DNA of 15,433 nt from JBGTFE01 sp036403235. Its GTDB lineage: Bacteria > Acidobacteriota > Blastocatellia > Pyrinomonadales > Pyrinomonadaceae. This document shows positions 6,532-14,412 of this stretch, in pieces; position 1 is the stretch's first letter; every line of letters begins with the position of its first letter. The notes below the pieces were generated by a model that saw nothing but the letters and a program-made list of their open reading frames with translations, searched no databases and was not told the origin of the DNA. The translations under genes and the position numbers were made by a program. The stretch lies in NCBI GenBank assembly GCA_036403235.1, contig DASWRI010000032.1, positions 1 to 15,433 on the forward strand, in the 5' to 3' direction.

Positions 6532-6645
6532 AGCTTGAGTAGCGATTGTCAGATTACTTTAGCGGCGGCGGTAATGTCAAAATCCGTTTGTTTTTGCGTG
6601 TTTCAAACGTTTGTGGGAAACTCGTTTCAATCGAATCTCGATTTT

Positions 6646-8241
6646 ATGAAAAATTTCCTCGAAAAATTCGACGCGCTGGCCGCAATCGAAGTTGAAAATA
6701 CAAAGGCGCGCTGGCTCGAAAGAATCGCCTTCGCCTTTTTGATTTTGATGATTTTGTCGGCGCCGCATTCGATTGCCGCTTCGCAGACGGCGTGGCTGAC
6801 GGGCATGTTTGTCTGGCTGATTCGGCTCTTTATCAGCCCGCGCCCGCGTCTTTTCCGAAGTGTTTTGGACGTTCCGCTGTGGGTGTTTTTCGTCTGGTCA
6901 ATCGTTTCCTCGATTTTTTCCTACGCGCCCGATATTTCGATTAATAAACTGCGCGGCGCGGCGCTTTTTCTGATTTTTTATTTTGTCATCAATAATTTAA
7001 GAAACGCGCGCGCCGTCCGATTTTTGGCGCTCGCGCTTGTTTTTTCGTGTATGGTCAACGTCGTCTGGATGCCGATTCAAAGAATAATCGGGCGCGGCGT
7101 CGAAATTCACGGCGTCGCGCCCGACAGCCCGCTCGCCAAAGCGGTTTTAATCGACGGCGACGCTTTGCTCGAAGCCGACGGCGTAAAGTTGCGCGCGCCC
7201 GAAGATTTGGTCGCGCAAATTGAAAAGTCGGACGTGACGAAAGTAAAATTTTATCGTCCCGATTTTGAATTCGTCGTCGACATCAAACGCGAAAATCTGC
7301 TCGGCGGCCGAAATGCGCTCGAACGACTCGGCATCGAAAGCTGGAAAAAAAGCAGAAACTGGCGCTCGGCCGGATTTTACGGCCATTACGCGACCTACGC
7401 CGAAGTTTTGCAGTTGATTCTCTCGCTCACATTCGGACTGTTTATAGCTTCATTTTCAACGCGGAGACGCAGATACGCAGAGACGGAAAAAATAAATGGC
7501 GGAAAATTTTCCTCACTTTTCACCTTTCACTTTTCACTTTTCATGTTCCTCTGCGTTGCCCTGATGTCGCTCGCGCTGCTTTTGACGGTGACGCGTGCTT
7601 CGCAGCTCGGCTTTCTCGTCTCGGCGGTCGTCGTCGTGCTGGCAAACGGCAATCGCAAACTGATTCTGGCGCTGGCCGCGATAATTTTGCCGGTAATCGT
7701 CGGCGGGCTGATTTTTTTGCAGCAAAGCCGGCAGGTCGGATTTTTCGACGCGAAAGACGATTCGACCATTTACCGGCAGACGATGTGGCGCGACGGTTAC
7801 CGGCTTTGGACTGACAATGCCAGAAATTTCACGCTCGGCGTCGGCATGGATTCGATTCAGCGCTACTGGCGCGAGTGGAATTTATACGACGGCGGGCGGC
7901 TTCCGCAGGGACATTTTCATTCGACGCCTTTGCAGCTTGCGGTCGAGCGCGGTCTGCCCGCGCTTCTGCTCTGGCTCTGGATTGTCGGCGTTTACGCGCG
8001 CGCGCTCTGGCGGGAGATTAAATTACGAATTGCGAATTGCGAATTGCGAATTGAAGACAGCGAAAAGCAGTCAGCAATCGAAATCGGCGTTTTGCTCGGC
8101 TCGCTCGGCGGTCTTGCCGGATTTTTGACAAGCGGTCTGGTGCATTACAATCTCGGCGACCAGGAGGTCGAGATGGTTTTCTTTATTTTGATGGGCTTGA
8201 GCGTTTTTCTGGTTAATGGAAAATTAAAAATGCAAAATTAA
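6646..8241 (+). CDS. O-antigen ligase/polymerase-family membrane protein (Wzy_C) with inserted PDZ-like domain
   Basis: 531 residues from the ATG at 6646. The frame is open further left (ATG at 6574 and beyond), but that would overlap the divergent methyltransferase and adds no family sequence. There are about eleven membrane segments. Family marks are GFYGHYATYAEVLQL (243-257), TRAS (316-319) and the large loop MWRDGYRLWTDNARNF to GHFHSTPLQLAVERGLPALL (380-441); the latter's His and Arg match the Wzy_C/WaaL periplasmic loop. Members join or polymerise lipid-linked glycans on the outer face of the inner membrane. Residues 149-216 look like a PDZ domain (GVEIHGVAPDSPLAKA, LIDGDALLEADGVKL, then PEDLVAQIEKS), unusual for this family. 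Three stretches look like intergenic repeats captured in frame: residues 272-304, 459-469 and the last few codons. The ligand, and whether it ligates or polymerises, are unknown. Confidence 0.82.
   Translation: MKNFLEKFDALAAIEVENTKARWLERIAFAFLILMILSAPHSIAASQTAWLTGMFVWLIRLFISPRPRLFRSVLDVPLWVFFVWSIVSSIFSYAPDISINKLRGAALFLIFYFVINNLRNARAVRFLALALVFSCMVNVVWMPIQRIIGRGVEIHGVAPDSPLAKAVLIDGDALLEADGVKLRAPEDLVAQIEKSDVTKVKFYRPDFEFVVDIKRENLLGGRNALERLGIESWKKSRNWRSAGFYGHYATYAEVLQLILSLTFGLFIASFSTRRRRYAETEKINGGKFSSLFTFHFSLFMFLCVALMSLALLLTVTRASQLGFLVSAVVVVLANGNRKLILALAAIILPVIVGGLIFLQQSRQVGFFDAKDDSTIYRQTMWRDGYRLWTDNARNFTLGVGMDSIQRYWREWNLYDGGRLPQGHFHSTPLQLAVERGLPALLLWLWIVGVYARALWREIKLRIANCELRIEDSEKQSAIEIGVLLGSLGGLAGFLTSGLVHYNLGDQEVEMVFFILMGLSVFLVNGKLKMQN
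7090..7293 (+). other. PDZ-like domain inside the O-antigen ligase gene
   Basis: Codes for residues 149-216. The order G-V-x-I-x-G-V-x-P-D-S-P-L-A-K-A, then I-D-G-D-A-L-L-E-A-D-G, then a helix PEDLVAQIEKS and a closing strand follows the circularly permuted bacterial PDZ pattern of HtrA/RseP/Ctp proteases. It sits between two membrane segments. Confidence 0.65.
7459..7557 (+). repeat. Intergenic-type repeat cluster captured in the ligase coding frame
   Basis: Three 8-base units ACGCGGAG, ACGCAGAT, ACGCAGAG (7459-7482) precede a palindrome GGAAAATTTTCC (7501-7512). Next come four 7-base units TTTTCAC, CTTTCAC, TTTTCAC, TTTTCAT (7517-7544), then CTCTGCGT (7549-7556), the exact reverse complement of 7475-7482. 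The stretch encodes a basic loop STRRRRYAETEK followed by a Phe-rich hydrophobic run FTFHFSLFMF. Confidence 0.7.
8021..8053 (+). repeat. AATTRCG heptamer repeat inside the ligase gene
   Basis: AATTACG, then three AATTGCG units and AATTG. It is the same heptamer as in the intergenic structure at 4942-5040. Here it is translated, giving KLRIANCELRIE between two membrane segments. Confidence 0.88.
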
Positions 8242-8286
8242 AAAAACCGTTTTATTAAACTTTCCGGTTTAACTAACGGCTTTTTT
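8240..8286. terminator. Bidirectional terminator between convergent genes
   Basis: A 6-base A tract plus CCGTT (8240-8251) pairs with AACGG plus a 6-base T tract (8275-8286), with one A-C mismatch. An inner stem TTAAAC/GTTTAA (8255-8260, 8267-8272) stacks inside. T runs exist on both strands. It lies between the stop of the ligase and the stop of the minus-strand regulator. Confidence 0.7.
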
Positions 8287-8304
8287 AATTTTAATTCTGT
8301 TTTC

Positions 8305-11300
8305 TCACGCCGACTTTTCGATGCCGTAGCGGGCGATTTTCATATACAGGCCGCGTCGGGTTAAGCCGAGCTCGCGGGCGACTTTCGAGATATTCCAGTT
8401 ATGACGACGCAGTGAATCGTTTATCATCTGCGTTTCCAATTCCGAAACGGCTTCTTCGAGCGTTCCGCTGTCCGAGCCGATGTTAAAACTGCTGAAAGAT
8501 TTGTCGTAGGAAGCAATCGGGCGGACGTTGTCGCTTTCGTTAAAGGCAATCGGCGTCGCGCTGCGCTTGAGTTCGGGCGAAAGATTGGCGGGCGTGATGA
8601 CGTCGCCGTCTTCGGCGCGGGCGACGACGCGCTGAATCTCGTTGCAAAGCTGACGGACGTTGCCTTCCCATTCGCAGACCATCAGCAAATCAATCGTCTG
8701 CGGCGTCACGCTGATATCGCGGCGGCCGAATTTCGACGCGTAATGATTGACGTAATAATTGATAATCGGCGGAATTTCCGAACGTCGCTCGCGCAGTGGC
8801 GGAACGCGCAGGCGGATGACGTTCAGTCGATAATACAAATCTTCGCGGAAGCTGCCGTCGGCGACTTTCGCTTCGAGCGGCATATTCGTCGCGGCGATGA
8901 CGCGCACGTCGACTTTGACCGGACGCTTTTCGCCAATCGGCTGAACTTCGCCTTCCTGCAAAAATCTCAACAATTTCGGCTGCACGTCAATCGGCAAATC
9001 GCCGACTTCATCGAGAAACAAAGTTCCGCCGTCAGCCGCACGGATAATGCCGGGCGAATCGACGACAGCGCCCGTAAATGCGCCTTTTTTGTAGCCGAAA
9101 AGATGACCTTCGGCCAATTCTTTCGGCACGGCCGTGCAGTTAAACGGAACGAAAACTTTGTCCTTGCGGTTTGAAATCGTGTGAATCGCGCGCGAAACGA
9201 GCTCCTTGCCCGTGCCCGACTCGCCCGTTACCAGAACCGTCACGTCCGACGAGCGGATTTTGTAAACTTCCTCGACCAGCGAGGTCATCGCCGGCGACGA
9301 GTGAATAAAGCCCGGCATCAGTGAATTCGAAGTAAACGCGCCGGTTTCCTGCTCGCCGACGCTCGATTTATCCTTGTCGCGCAAAGCGCAGACGTCCATT
9401 CCGAGCTCGACAACGCGCAGAAGCGGCTGAATCGAGCTGCCGTCGCTTAAAACCGCGCTCGAATTCGGGCTGATTATCAGAATGGCGGGCGTTGCGCTCG
9501 GCGCGCGAAGCTGGAAAATCTGCAGATTTTTGGTTTTGGCAAACGCTTCGACTTCCGATTTTATATGCGCCTCATTGTAGCGCGCGACCAGCTCCATGCT
9601 TTCGTTCGGCACATAGCCGTGCGTGATAAACGGGTAAAATCTTTTCTGGTCGTTCATCTCGGCGATGACGATTTTTTTCGACCGGCTTTCCTGCTGCAAA
9701 ATGGCGACGAGCTCGCGGAAAAGCAGCTCGCGCGATGCGGTCGCTTCGGCCAGACGCAGCATAAGGAGCTGCGAGCCGGCCGTCGTCGCGCGTTTCGCGG
9801 GCGCGTCCGAAGGTTTCCGGGCTTCCGCCTTTTTAAGCTGTCCGAGAATTTCTTCGGATTCTTCTAAAAACGGCTTGACGTCGAGCTTGCGGAAAATCTC
9901 GGCGGCCGCAAGAACGTGTTTTGAAGCTCTTTCGGGCTGCGCGTCGGCGATGTTTTTTCCAATCAGAAAATGCGCCAGCGCCGTGTGATATAAATCTTCC
10001 GCCGTCTCGAAAATCGTCAGAGCGCGGCTGAAATGATGAACGGCGAGCTCTTCGTCTTCGTGTTTGAGCGCCATCAGGCCGCGGACGCGCTGAATGTTGC
10101 CGAGCACGAAAAAGTCCGACGTCGGCTCGGTTTTTTCAATCGCTTCGAGCTCGCGCTCGCAATCTGCAAAATGCTCTTTCTGGAGAAAAACTTCGGCCAG
10201 CACGAGGCTCGCCATATTCGAAATCTGGCGCTCGCCGATGCGCCGGCAAATCTCGATTGTCTCCTCGGCTTTGGCTCTCGCTTCGGTCAGATTTCCCTGC
10301 GCCAGCAGCGTTCGCGCCAGATTTCGCAAAGCCTGGATTTCATACCATTCCTTTTTGCGTTCCTTCGCAAAGGCGACGCCGCGTTCGAGCAATCGTTGCG
10401 CTTCCTGCAAATCGCCGCGCAAAAGCTTAATCTCGCCGAGCGAGTCGAGAATTCCGGCCAGATGAACGTGATTCGTCTCAAAAGCGAGCTCCAATGCGCG
10501 CTTGATGACCGATTCGGCTTTCGTCCAATCGCCGAGCAGCATCAAGTTAATGCCGAGATTGTTGTAGGCGGCGATGGAATGGATTTTGTGCTCGGTCTGC
10601 TCGAAAAATTTAATCGATTTTTCGAGACACGCGATGCCTTCCTGCGGGCGGCGCAGAAACCAATACGCGCCCGACATATCCGAATAAATCTTGCCGAGCA
10701 GAAACGACGCGCTGCGCGAGCCGACAATCTTGATTCCCTGCTGAAAATACTCCAAAGATTTTTCGCTGTTGCCTTCCTGATGATATGTCGCCGCAATCAT
10801 ATAATAGCCTTCGGCCATTCCGCGCCAATCGCCCTGCTCGCGATAATAATTCAAGGCTTTCGAAGCGTGGTCGCGCGAAATCGGAAACTCATTGAGCTTT
10901 CGGTAAACGCGCGCAAGCCCCGCGTAAATACTTCCTAAAAGATAATTTAAATGAGTTTGCTCGGCTTCCTGGCGCGCGCGTTTGAGCAGCGCGACGGCTT
11001 TCGGATAATCGGTCTGATTGCTGTGCGAGATGGCTATCTGCGTCAAAACCTGAATTCGGGTGACCGGTTCGAGATTCGACAAAATTTCTTCGTATTCGAG
11101 CGGCGCGATAATTTCCAGCGCCTCGGCGTAACGTCCCTGCGTTTCGAGCGTAAACGATAAAAGACGCTGCAGCTCGGCCTGCTGCTCGACGCTGAGCGAG
11201 TGATTGTCCAGCGTTTCGCGGATAATTTTTTCCGCCGCGCCCGATAATCCCTCATCGAGCTCGCGCCGGACTTCGGTCAGCGTTTCCGATAATTTTTCTT

Positions 11301-11406
11301 CCGAGATATTTTTTAATTTGCGCGAGCGCACTTCAGCCCTCGCTCCAAAATGGGAGGAACTTTCCGACTTGAAATATTCTTTGGTCGAAAGCGAACTTTT
11401 TTTCAT
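8305..11406 (-). CDS. TPR-rich sigma54-dependent transcriptional activator (AAA+, Fis-type HTH)
   Basis: 1033 residues, cytoplasmic. Residues about 50-530 are helical repeats of TPR character (for example GDWRGMAEGYYMIAATYHQE and GDLQEAQRLLERGVAFAKER), a sensory scaffold in place of a receiver domain. Residues about 545-690 may be a divergent GAF-like domain. The AAA+ domain spans about 695-930: Walker A GESGTGKE (728-735), the sigma54-contacting GAFTGA loop (775-780), Walker B GGTLFLDE (793-800), the arginine-finger region REDLYYRLN (854-862) and sensor II EGNVRQL (914-920). All are intact, so it should be an active, ATP-driven opener of sigma54 promoters. A Fis-type helix-turn-helix (about 1003-1028, NWNISKVARELGLTRRGLYM) binds enhancer DNA. 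It diverges from the glucosidase gene across a 195-base gap. The ATG at 11404-11406 has no Shine-Dalgarno site. The signal sensed is unknown. Confidence 0.93.
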   Translation of the reverse strand: MKKSSLSTKEYFKSESSSHFGARAEVRSRKLKNISEEKLSETLTEVRRELDEGLSGAAEKIIRETLDNHSLSVEQQAELQRLLSFTLETQGRYAEALEIIAPLEYEEILSNLEPVTRIQVLTQIAISHSNQTDYPKAVALLKRARQEAEQTHLNYLLGSIYAGLARVYRKLNEFPISRDHASKALNYYREQGDWRGMAEGYYMIAATYHQEGNSEKSLEYFQQGIKIVGSRSASFLLGKIYSDMSGAYWFLRRPQEGIACLEKSIKFFEQTEHKIHSIAAYNNLGINLMLLGDWTKAESVIKRALELAFETNHVHLAGILDSLGEIKLLRGDLQEAQRLLERGVAFAKERKKEWYEIQALRNLARTLLAQGNLTEARAKAEETIEICRRIGERQISNMASLVLAEVFLQKEHFADCERELEAIEKTEPTSDFFVLGNIQRVRGLMALKHEDEELAVHHFSRALTIFETAEDLYHTALAHFLIGKNIADAQPERASKHVLAAAEIFRKLDVKPFLEESEEILGQLKKAEARKPSDAPAKRATTAGSQLLMLRLAEATASRELLFRELVAILQQESRSKKIVIAEMNDQKRFYPFITHGYVPNESMELVARYNEAHIKSEVEAFAKTKNLQIFQLRAPSATPAILIISPNSSAVLSDGSSIQPLLRVVELGMDVCALRDKDKSSVGEQETGAFTSNSLMPGFIHSSPAMTSLVEEVYKIRSSDVTVLVTGESGTGKELVSRAIHTISNRKDKVFVPFNCTAVPKELAEGHLFGYKKGAFTGAVVDSPGIIRAADGGTLFLDEVGDLPIDVQPKLLRFLQEGEVQPIGEKRPVKVDVRVIAATNMPLEAKVADGSFREDLYYRLNVIRLRVPPLRERRSEIPPIINYYVNHYASKFGRRDISVTPQTIDLLMVCEWEGNVRQLCNEIQRVVARAEDGDVITPANLSPELKRSATPIAFNESDNVRPIASYDKSFSSFNIGSDSGTLEEAVSELETQMINDSLRRHNWNISKVARELGLTRRGLYMKIARYGIEKSA

Positions 11407-11510
11407 TGCGATGCAACCAGATAAAACTACTAATCCAAGCTCTTTTTCAGCAACAAAATCTTAAAATTTTATAAGGGGTAATTCGGAATCGGTTAAATCT
11501 ACTTTGAAAT

Positions 11511-11540
11511 TTAACAGATTTTGCTTTCCGAGTCTATTAT
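11511..11540 (+). promoter_or_regulatory. Putative sigma70-type promoter for the glucosidase
   Basis: TTAACA (11511-11516) and TATTAT (11535-11540) are 18 bases apart in the AT-rich divergent region, about 60 bases before the start codon. No -24/-12 (GG...GC) sigma54 element with correct spacing was found next to it. Confidence 0.35.
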
Positions 11541-11589
11541 ATTTTATCTAAATCATATTTTATGCCATTCTCTTATTACATTTTATTTT

Positions 11590-11593
11590 GAGG
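11590..11593 (+). promoter_or_regulatory. Ribosome binding site GAGG deciding a TTG start
   Basis: GAGGAAAAA begins at 11590, and the GAGG core ends 8 bases before TTG 11602-11604. This supports TTG as the start rather than the in-frame codons further upstream, which encode unrelated residues. Confidence 0.65.
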
Positions 11594-11601
11594 AAAAAGC
11601 A

Positions 11602-14346
11602 TTGACGGCAGAAGAAAAACGGCTCGAAGAAGCGCGCAAAAAGGAAAAAAACTGGAAAACGTGGGGCTGCTTCGTTTCGGAGCGCGCCTGGGGAACAGTC
11701 AGGGAAGATTATTCGGCGGACGGCGCGGCGTGGGATTATTTCCCGTTCGAGCACGCTTTGCACAAAGCGTATCGCTGGAACGAAGACGGAATCGCGGGCA
11801 TTTGCGACCGCAAGCAAAACATCTGTTTCGCTTTATCTCTGTGGAACGGAAAAGATGCGATTTTGAAGGAAAGATTTTACGGCGTCGGCGGAAATCAGGG
11901 CAATCACGGCGAAGACGTCAAGGAATATTATTTTTATCTCGACAACACGCCGACGCATTCCTACATGAAATTTCTCTACAAATATCCGCAAACCGCTTTT
12001 CCATACGAGCTGCTCAAACAGGAAAACCTGAGACGCGACAAATCGCAGCCCGAATTTGAATTAATCGATACGGGCACGTTTGACGAAGATAAATATTTCG
12101 ACGTTTTTATCGAATACGCAAAGGCCGACGCCGAAGATATTTGTATAAAAATCACCGTTTTCAACCGCTCGGACGAAGCCGCTCCGCTGACGCTGCTGCC
12201 GACCGTCTGGTTTCGCAATACGTGGTCGTGGACGGAAAACCAGGAAAAACCGATTTTGCAGAAAGCCGAATCGGGCGCGGAAAATCTTTCGGCCATCGAG
12301 CTCAAAAAAAGCGGTTTCGGCGTTTACAAACTTTTGTGCCAAGGCTCGTCGCAGCTTCTCTTTTGCGAAAACGAAACGAATTACAAAAAAATCTACAACG
12401 GCGAAAACAAATCGCCTTTTACAAAAGACGGCATCAACGATTTTGTCGTCGACGGAAATCACCGGGCGATAAATTCGAATCAGACGGGCACAAAAGCCGC
12501 CGCGCATTACGTTTTGGAAGTGTCGCCCCGTTCGAGCGAAACGATTTATCTGCGTTTAAGCAATCAGCGGTCGGCGGTCAGCGGTCAGCAGTTTCAAAGC
12601 CACGACGATTTCATCAATCGATGCGAAGCGGTTTTTCAGCGGAGAATCGCAGAAACCGATGAGTTTTACGCCGAAATCGTGCCCGATAATTTATCGCCGG
12701 ACGAGAAAAACGTGATGCGGCAGTCGCTCGCCGGAATGCTCTGGTCGAAGCAGTTTTATCAATACATCGTCAAAGACTGGCTTGAAGGCGACCCAGCGTT
12801 CGGGCCGCCGCCGGCCGCGCGTTTTAACGGGCGCAACAAGGACTGGAAGCATCTCTACAACGACGACGTCCTCTCGATGCCAGACAAATGGGAATATCCG
12901 TGGTATGCGGCGTGGGATTTGGCGTTTCACACGATTCCGCTCGCTCTGGTCGATTCGGATTTTGCCAAGCGGCAGCTTGTTTTGCTCCTGCGCGAATGGT
13001 ATATGCATCCGAACGGCCAGATTCCCGCCTACGAATGGGCTTTCGGCGACGTCAATCCGCCGGTTCACGCGTGGGCGGCGCTTCGCGTTTATCAAATCGA
13101 AGCCAAACGGCGCGGCGTCGCCGACCGTGATTTTCTCGAAAAAGTTTTTCATAAACTGCTTTTGAATTTCACCTGGTGGGTCAACCGCAAAGACGCCGAG
13201 GGCAACAACGTTTTTGAAGGCGGTTTTTTAGGCTTGGACAACATCGGCGTTTTCGACCGCAGCGCGCGCCTGCCGACGGGCGGGCAGCTCGAACAATCCG
13301 ACGGAACTTCGTGGATGTCGATGTATTGCCTGAATCTGATGGCGATTGCGCTCGAACTGGCCAAGACAGACAAAGTTTACGAAGACGTGGCGAGCAAATT
13401 TTTTGAGCATTTCGTCTATATCTCCGACGCGATGAACAATCTCGGCCACGAAAACACAGAGCTCTGGAACGAGCGCGACGGTTTTTATTACGACGTCCTG
13501 CATTTGCCGTCCGAGCAAAATATCCCGATTCGGCTGCGCTCGATGGTCGGTCTCATTCCGCTTTTCGCCGTCGAAACGCTCGAAGAAGAATGGCTCGAAA
13601 ATCTGCCCGAATTTAAAAAACGCACTGAATGGTTTTTGAAAAATCGCCCCGATTTGACCGACGACATCGCGTGTCTGCAGGAACCGGGGAGAGAAAACCG
13701 GCGGCTTCTTTCAATCGTGACGAAAAATCAGCTGAAAAGCATTTTGCGCTATATGCTCTCGGAAAACGAGTTTTTGTCCGACTACGGCATTCGCGCTCTT
13801 TCGCGTCATCACAAGGCCAATCCGTATGTGCTGGAGCTTGACGGGACAACCTATACGGTCGACTACGAGCCCGCCGAATCGCGTTCGGGAATGTTCGGCG
13901 GAAACTCGAACTGGCGCGGGCCAATCTGGTTTCCGGTCAATTATCTTTTAATCGAATCTTTGCAAAAATTTGATTTCTTTTACGGCGACGACTTTAAAAT
14001 CGAATTTCCGACCGGCTCGGAAAAAATGCTGTCGCTCTGGGAAATTTCGCAGAAATTATCGCGGCGGCTGGCAAATATCTTTTTGCGGGACGCGGACGGT
14101 GTTCGCGCCGTTCACGGCACAATCGAAAAGTTTCAAACTGACGAGCACTGGCGCGATTTACCGCTTTTTTACGAATATTTTCACGGCGACAACGGGCGCG
14201 GTCTCGGCGCAAGTCATCAGACGGGCTGGACGGGTTTAATCGGTAAATTGCTGCAGCAAATCGGCGAATACGAGCGCGAATCGAGCGGCGACCATGTCGA
14301 AACCGGCGCATTGCCGTCGAATGACGGGCCGCCGAATAAATCTTAA
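11602..14346 (+). CDS. GH63/MGH1-like glucosidase
   Basis: 914 residues when begun at TTG 11602 (protein MTAEEKRLEEARKKEKNWKT). The frame is open to 11521, but the extra 27 residues are low-quality and lie in the promoter region. From memory, the N-terminus SERAWGTVREDYSADGAAWD matches the long bacterial 'glucosidase' group related to GH63. The C-terminal half is an (alpha/alpha)6 barrel. Asp439 in YAAWDLAFH is the likely general acid. GGNSNWRGPIWFPVN (766-780) is a conserved substrate-site loop. Glu858 in YEYFHGDNGRGLGASHQTGW is the likely base, by analogy with E. coli YgjK. It would remove glucose from alpha-linked glucosides; the real substrate is unknown. There is no signal peptide, so it is probably cytoplasmic. 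A short heptamer repeat is translated as NQRSAVSGQQ (321-330). The divergent sigma54 activator may regulate it. Confidence 0.88.
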   Translation: MTAEEKRLEEARKKEKNWKTWGCFVSERAWGTVREDYSADGAAWDYFPFEHALHKAYRWNEDGIAGICDRKQNICFALSLWNGKDAILKERFYGVGGNQGNHGEDVKEYYFYLDNTPTHSYMKFLYKYPQTAFPYELLKQENLRRDKSQPEFELIDTGTFDEDKYFDVFIEYAKADAEDICIKITVFNRSDEAAPLTLLPTVWFRNTWSWTENQEKPILQKAESGAENLSAIELKKSGFGVYKLLCQGSSQLLFCENETNYKKIYNGENKSPFTKDGINDFVVDGNHRAINSNQTGTKAAAHYVLEVSPRSSETIYLRLSNQRSAVSGQQFQSHDDFINRCEAVFQRRIAETDEFYAEIVPDNLSPDEKNVMRQSLAGMLWSKQFYQYIVKDWLEGDPAFGPPPAARFNGRNKDWKHLYNDDVLSMPDKWEYPWYAAWDLAFHTIPLALVDSDFAKRQLVLLLREWYMHPNGQIPAYEWAFGDVNPPVHAWAALRVYQIEAKRRGVADRDFLEKVFHKLLLNFTWWVNRKDAEGNNVFEGGFLGLDNIGVFDRSARLPTGGQLEQSDGTSWMSMYCLNLMAIALELAKTDKVYEDVASKFFEHFVYISDAMNNLGHENTELWNERDGFYYDVLHLPSEQNIPIRLRSMVGLIPLFAVETLEEEWLENLPEFKKRTEWFLKNRPDLTDDIACLQEPGRENRRLLSIVTKNQLKSILRYMLSENEFLSDYGIRALSRHHKANPYVLELDGTTYTVDYEPAESRSGMFGGNSNWRGPIWFPVNYLLIESLQKFDFFYGDDFKIEFPTGSEKMLSLWEISQKLSRRLANIFLRDADGVRAVHGTIEKFQTDEHWRDLPLFYEYFHGDNGRGLGASHQTGWTGLIGKLLQQIGEYERESSGDHVETGALPSNDGPPNKS
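12565..12590 (+). repeat. CAGCGGT heptamer repeat inside the glucosidase gene
   Basis: CAGCGGT (12565-12571), CGGCGGT (12572-12578), CAGCGGT (12579-12585), then CAGCA. It is translated as QRSAVSGQQ in a loop between the N-terminal beta domain and the helical barrel, where extra residues would be tolerated. Confidence 0.75.
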
Positions 14347-14381
14347 AACTTTTCAAAACATAAACCTGCAAATTTCGTTTA

Positions 14382-14387
14382 TATAAT
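14382..14387 (+). promoter_or_regulatory. TATAAT -10-like box before the GH18-type gene
   Basis: A consensus TATAAT lies 25 bases before the start codon, in a 66-base AT-rich gap. The -35 position has only CATAAA, so the promoter is uncertain. With a 66-base gap, read-through from the glucosidase gene is equally possible. Confidence 0.3.
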
Positions 14388-14397
14388 TTGAAATTAT

Positions 14398-14401
14398 AAG
14401 G
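14398..14401 (+). promoter_or_regulatory. Weak ribosome binding site AAGG of the GH18-type gene
   Basis: TAAGG ends 11 bases before ATG 14413; short core and long spacing, so modest support for the start. Confidence 0.35.
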
Positions 14402-14412
14402 TTATAAAAAAT

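Noticed and set aside
6172..6645. Long N-terminal extension of the ligase frame
   Set aside because: It runs antisense through the start of a well-supported methyltransferase gene and has no membrane-protein character; ATG 6646 gives a normal family N-terminus.
10033..10938. 301-codon open frame on the plus strand
   Set aside because: It mirrors the TPR region of the sigma54 activator; codon bias in the real gene keeps the antisense frame open.
11407..11601. Sigma54 -24/-12 promoter
   Set aside because: A TTGCT at 11521-11525 resembles a -12 element, but the GG expected 12 bases earlier is TT, so spacing and sequence fail.
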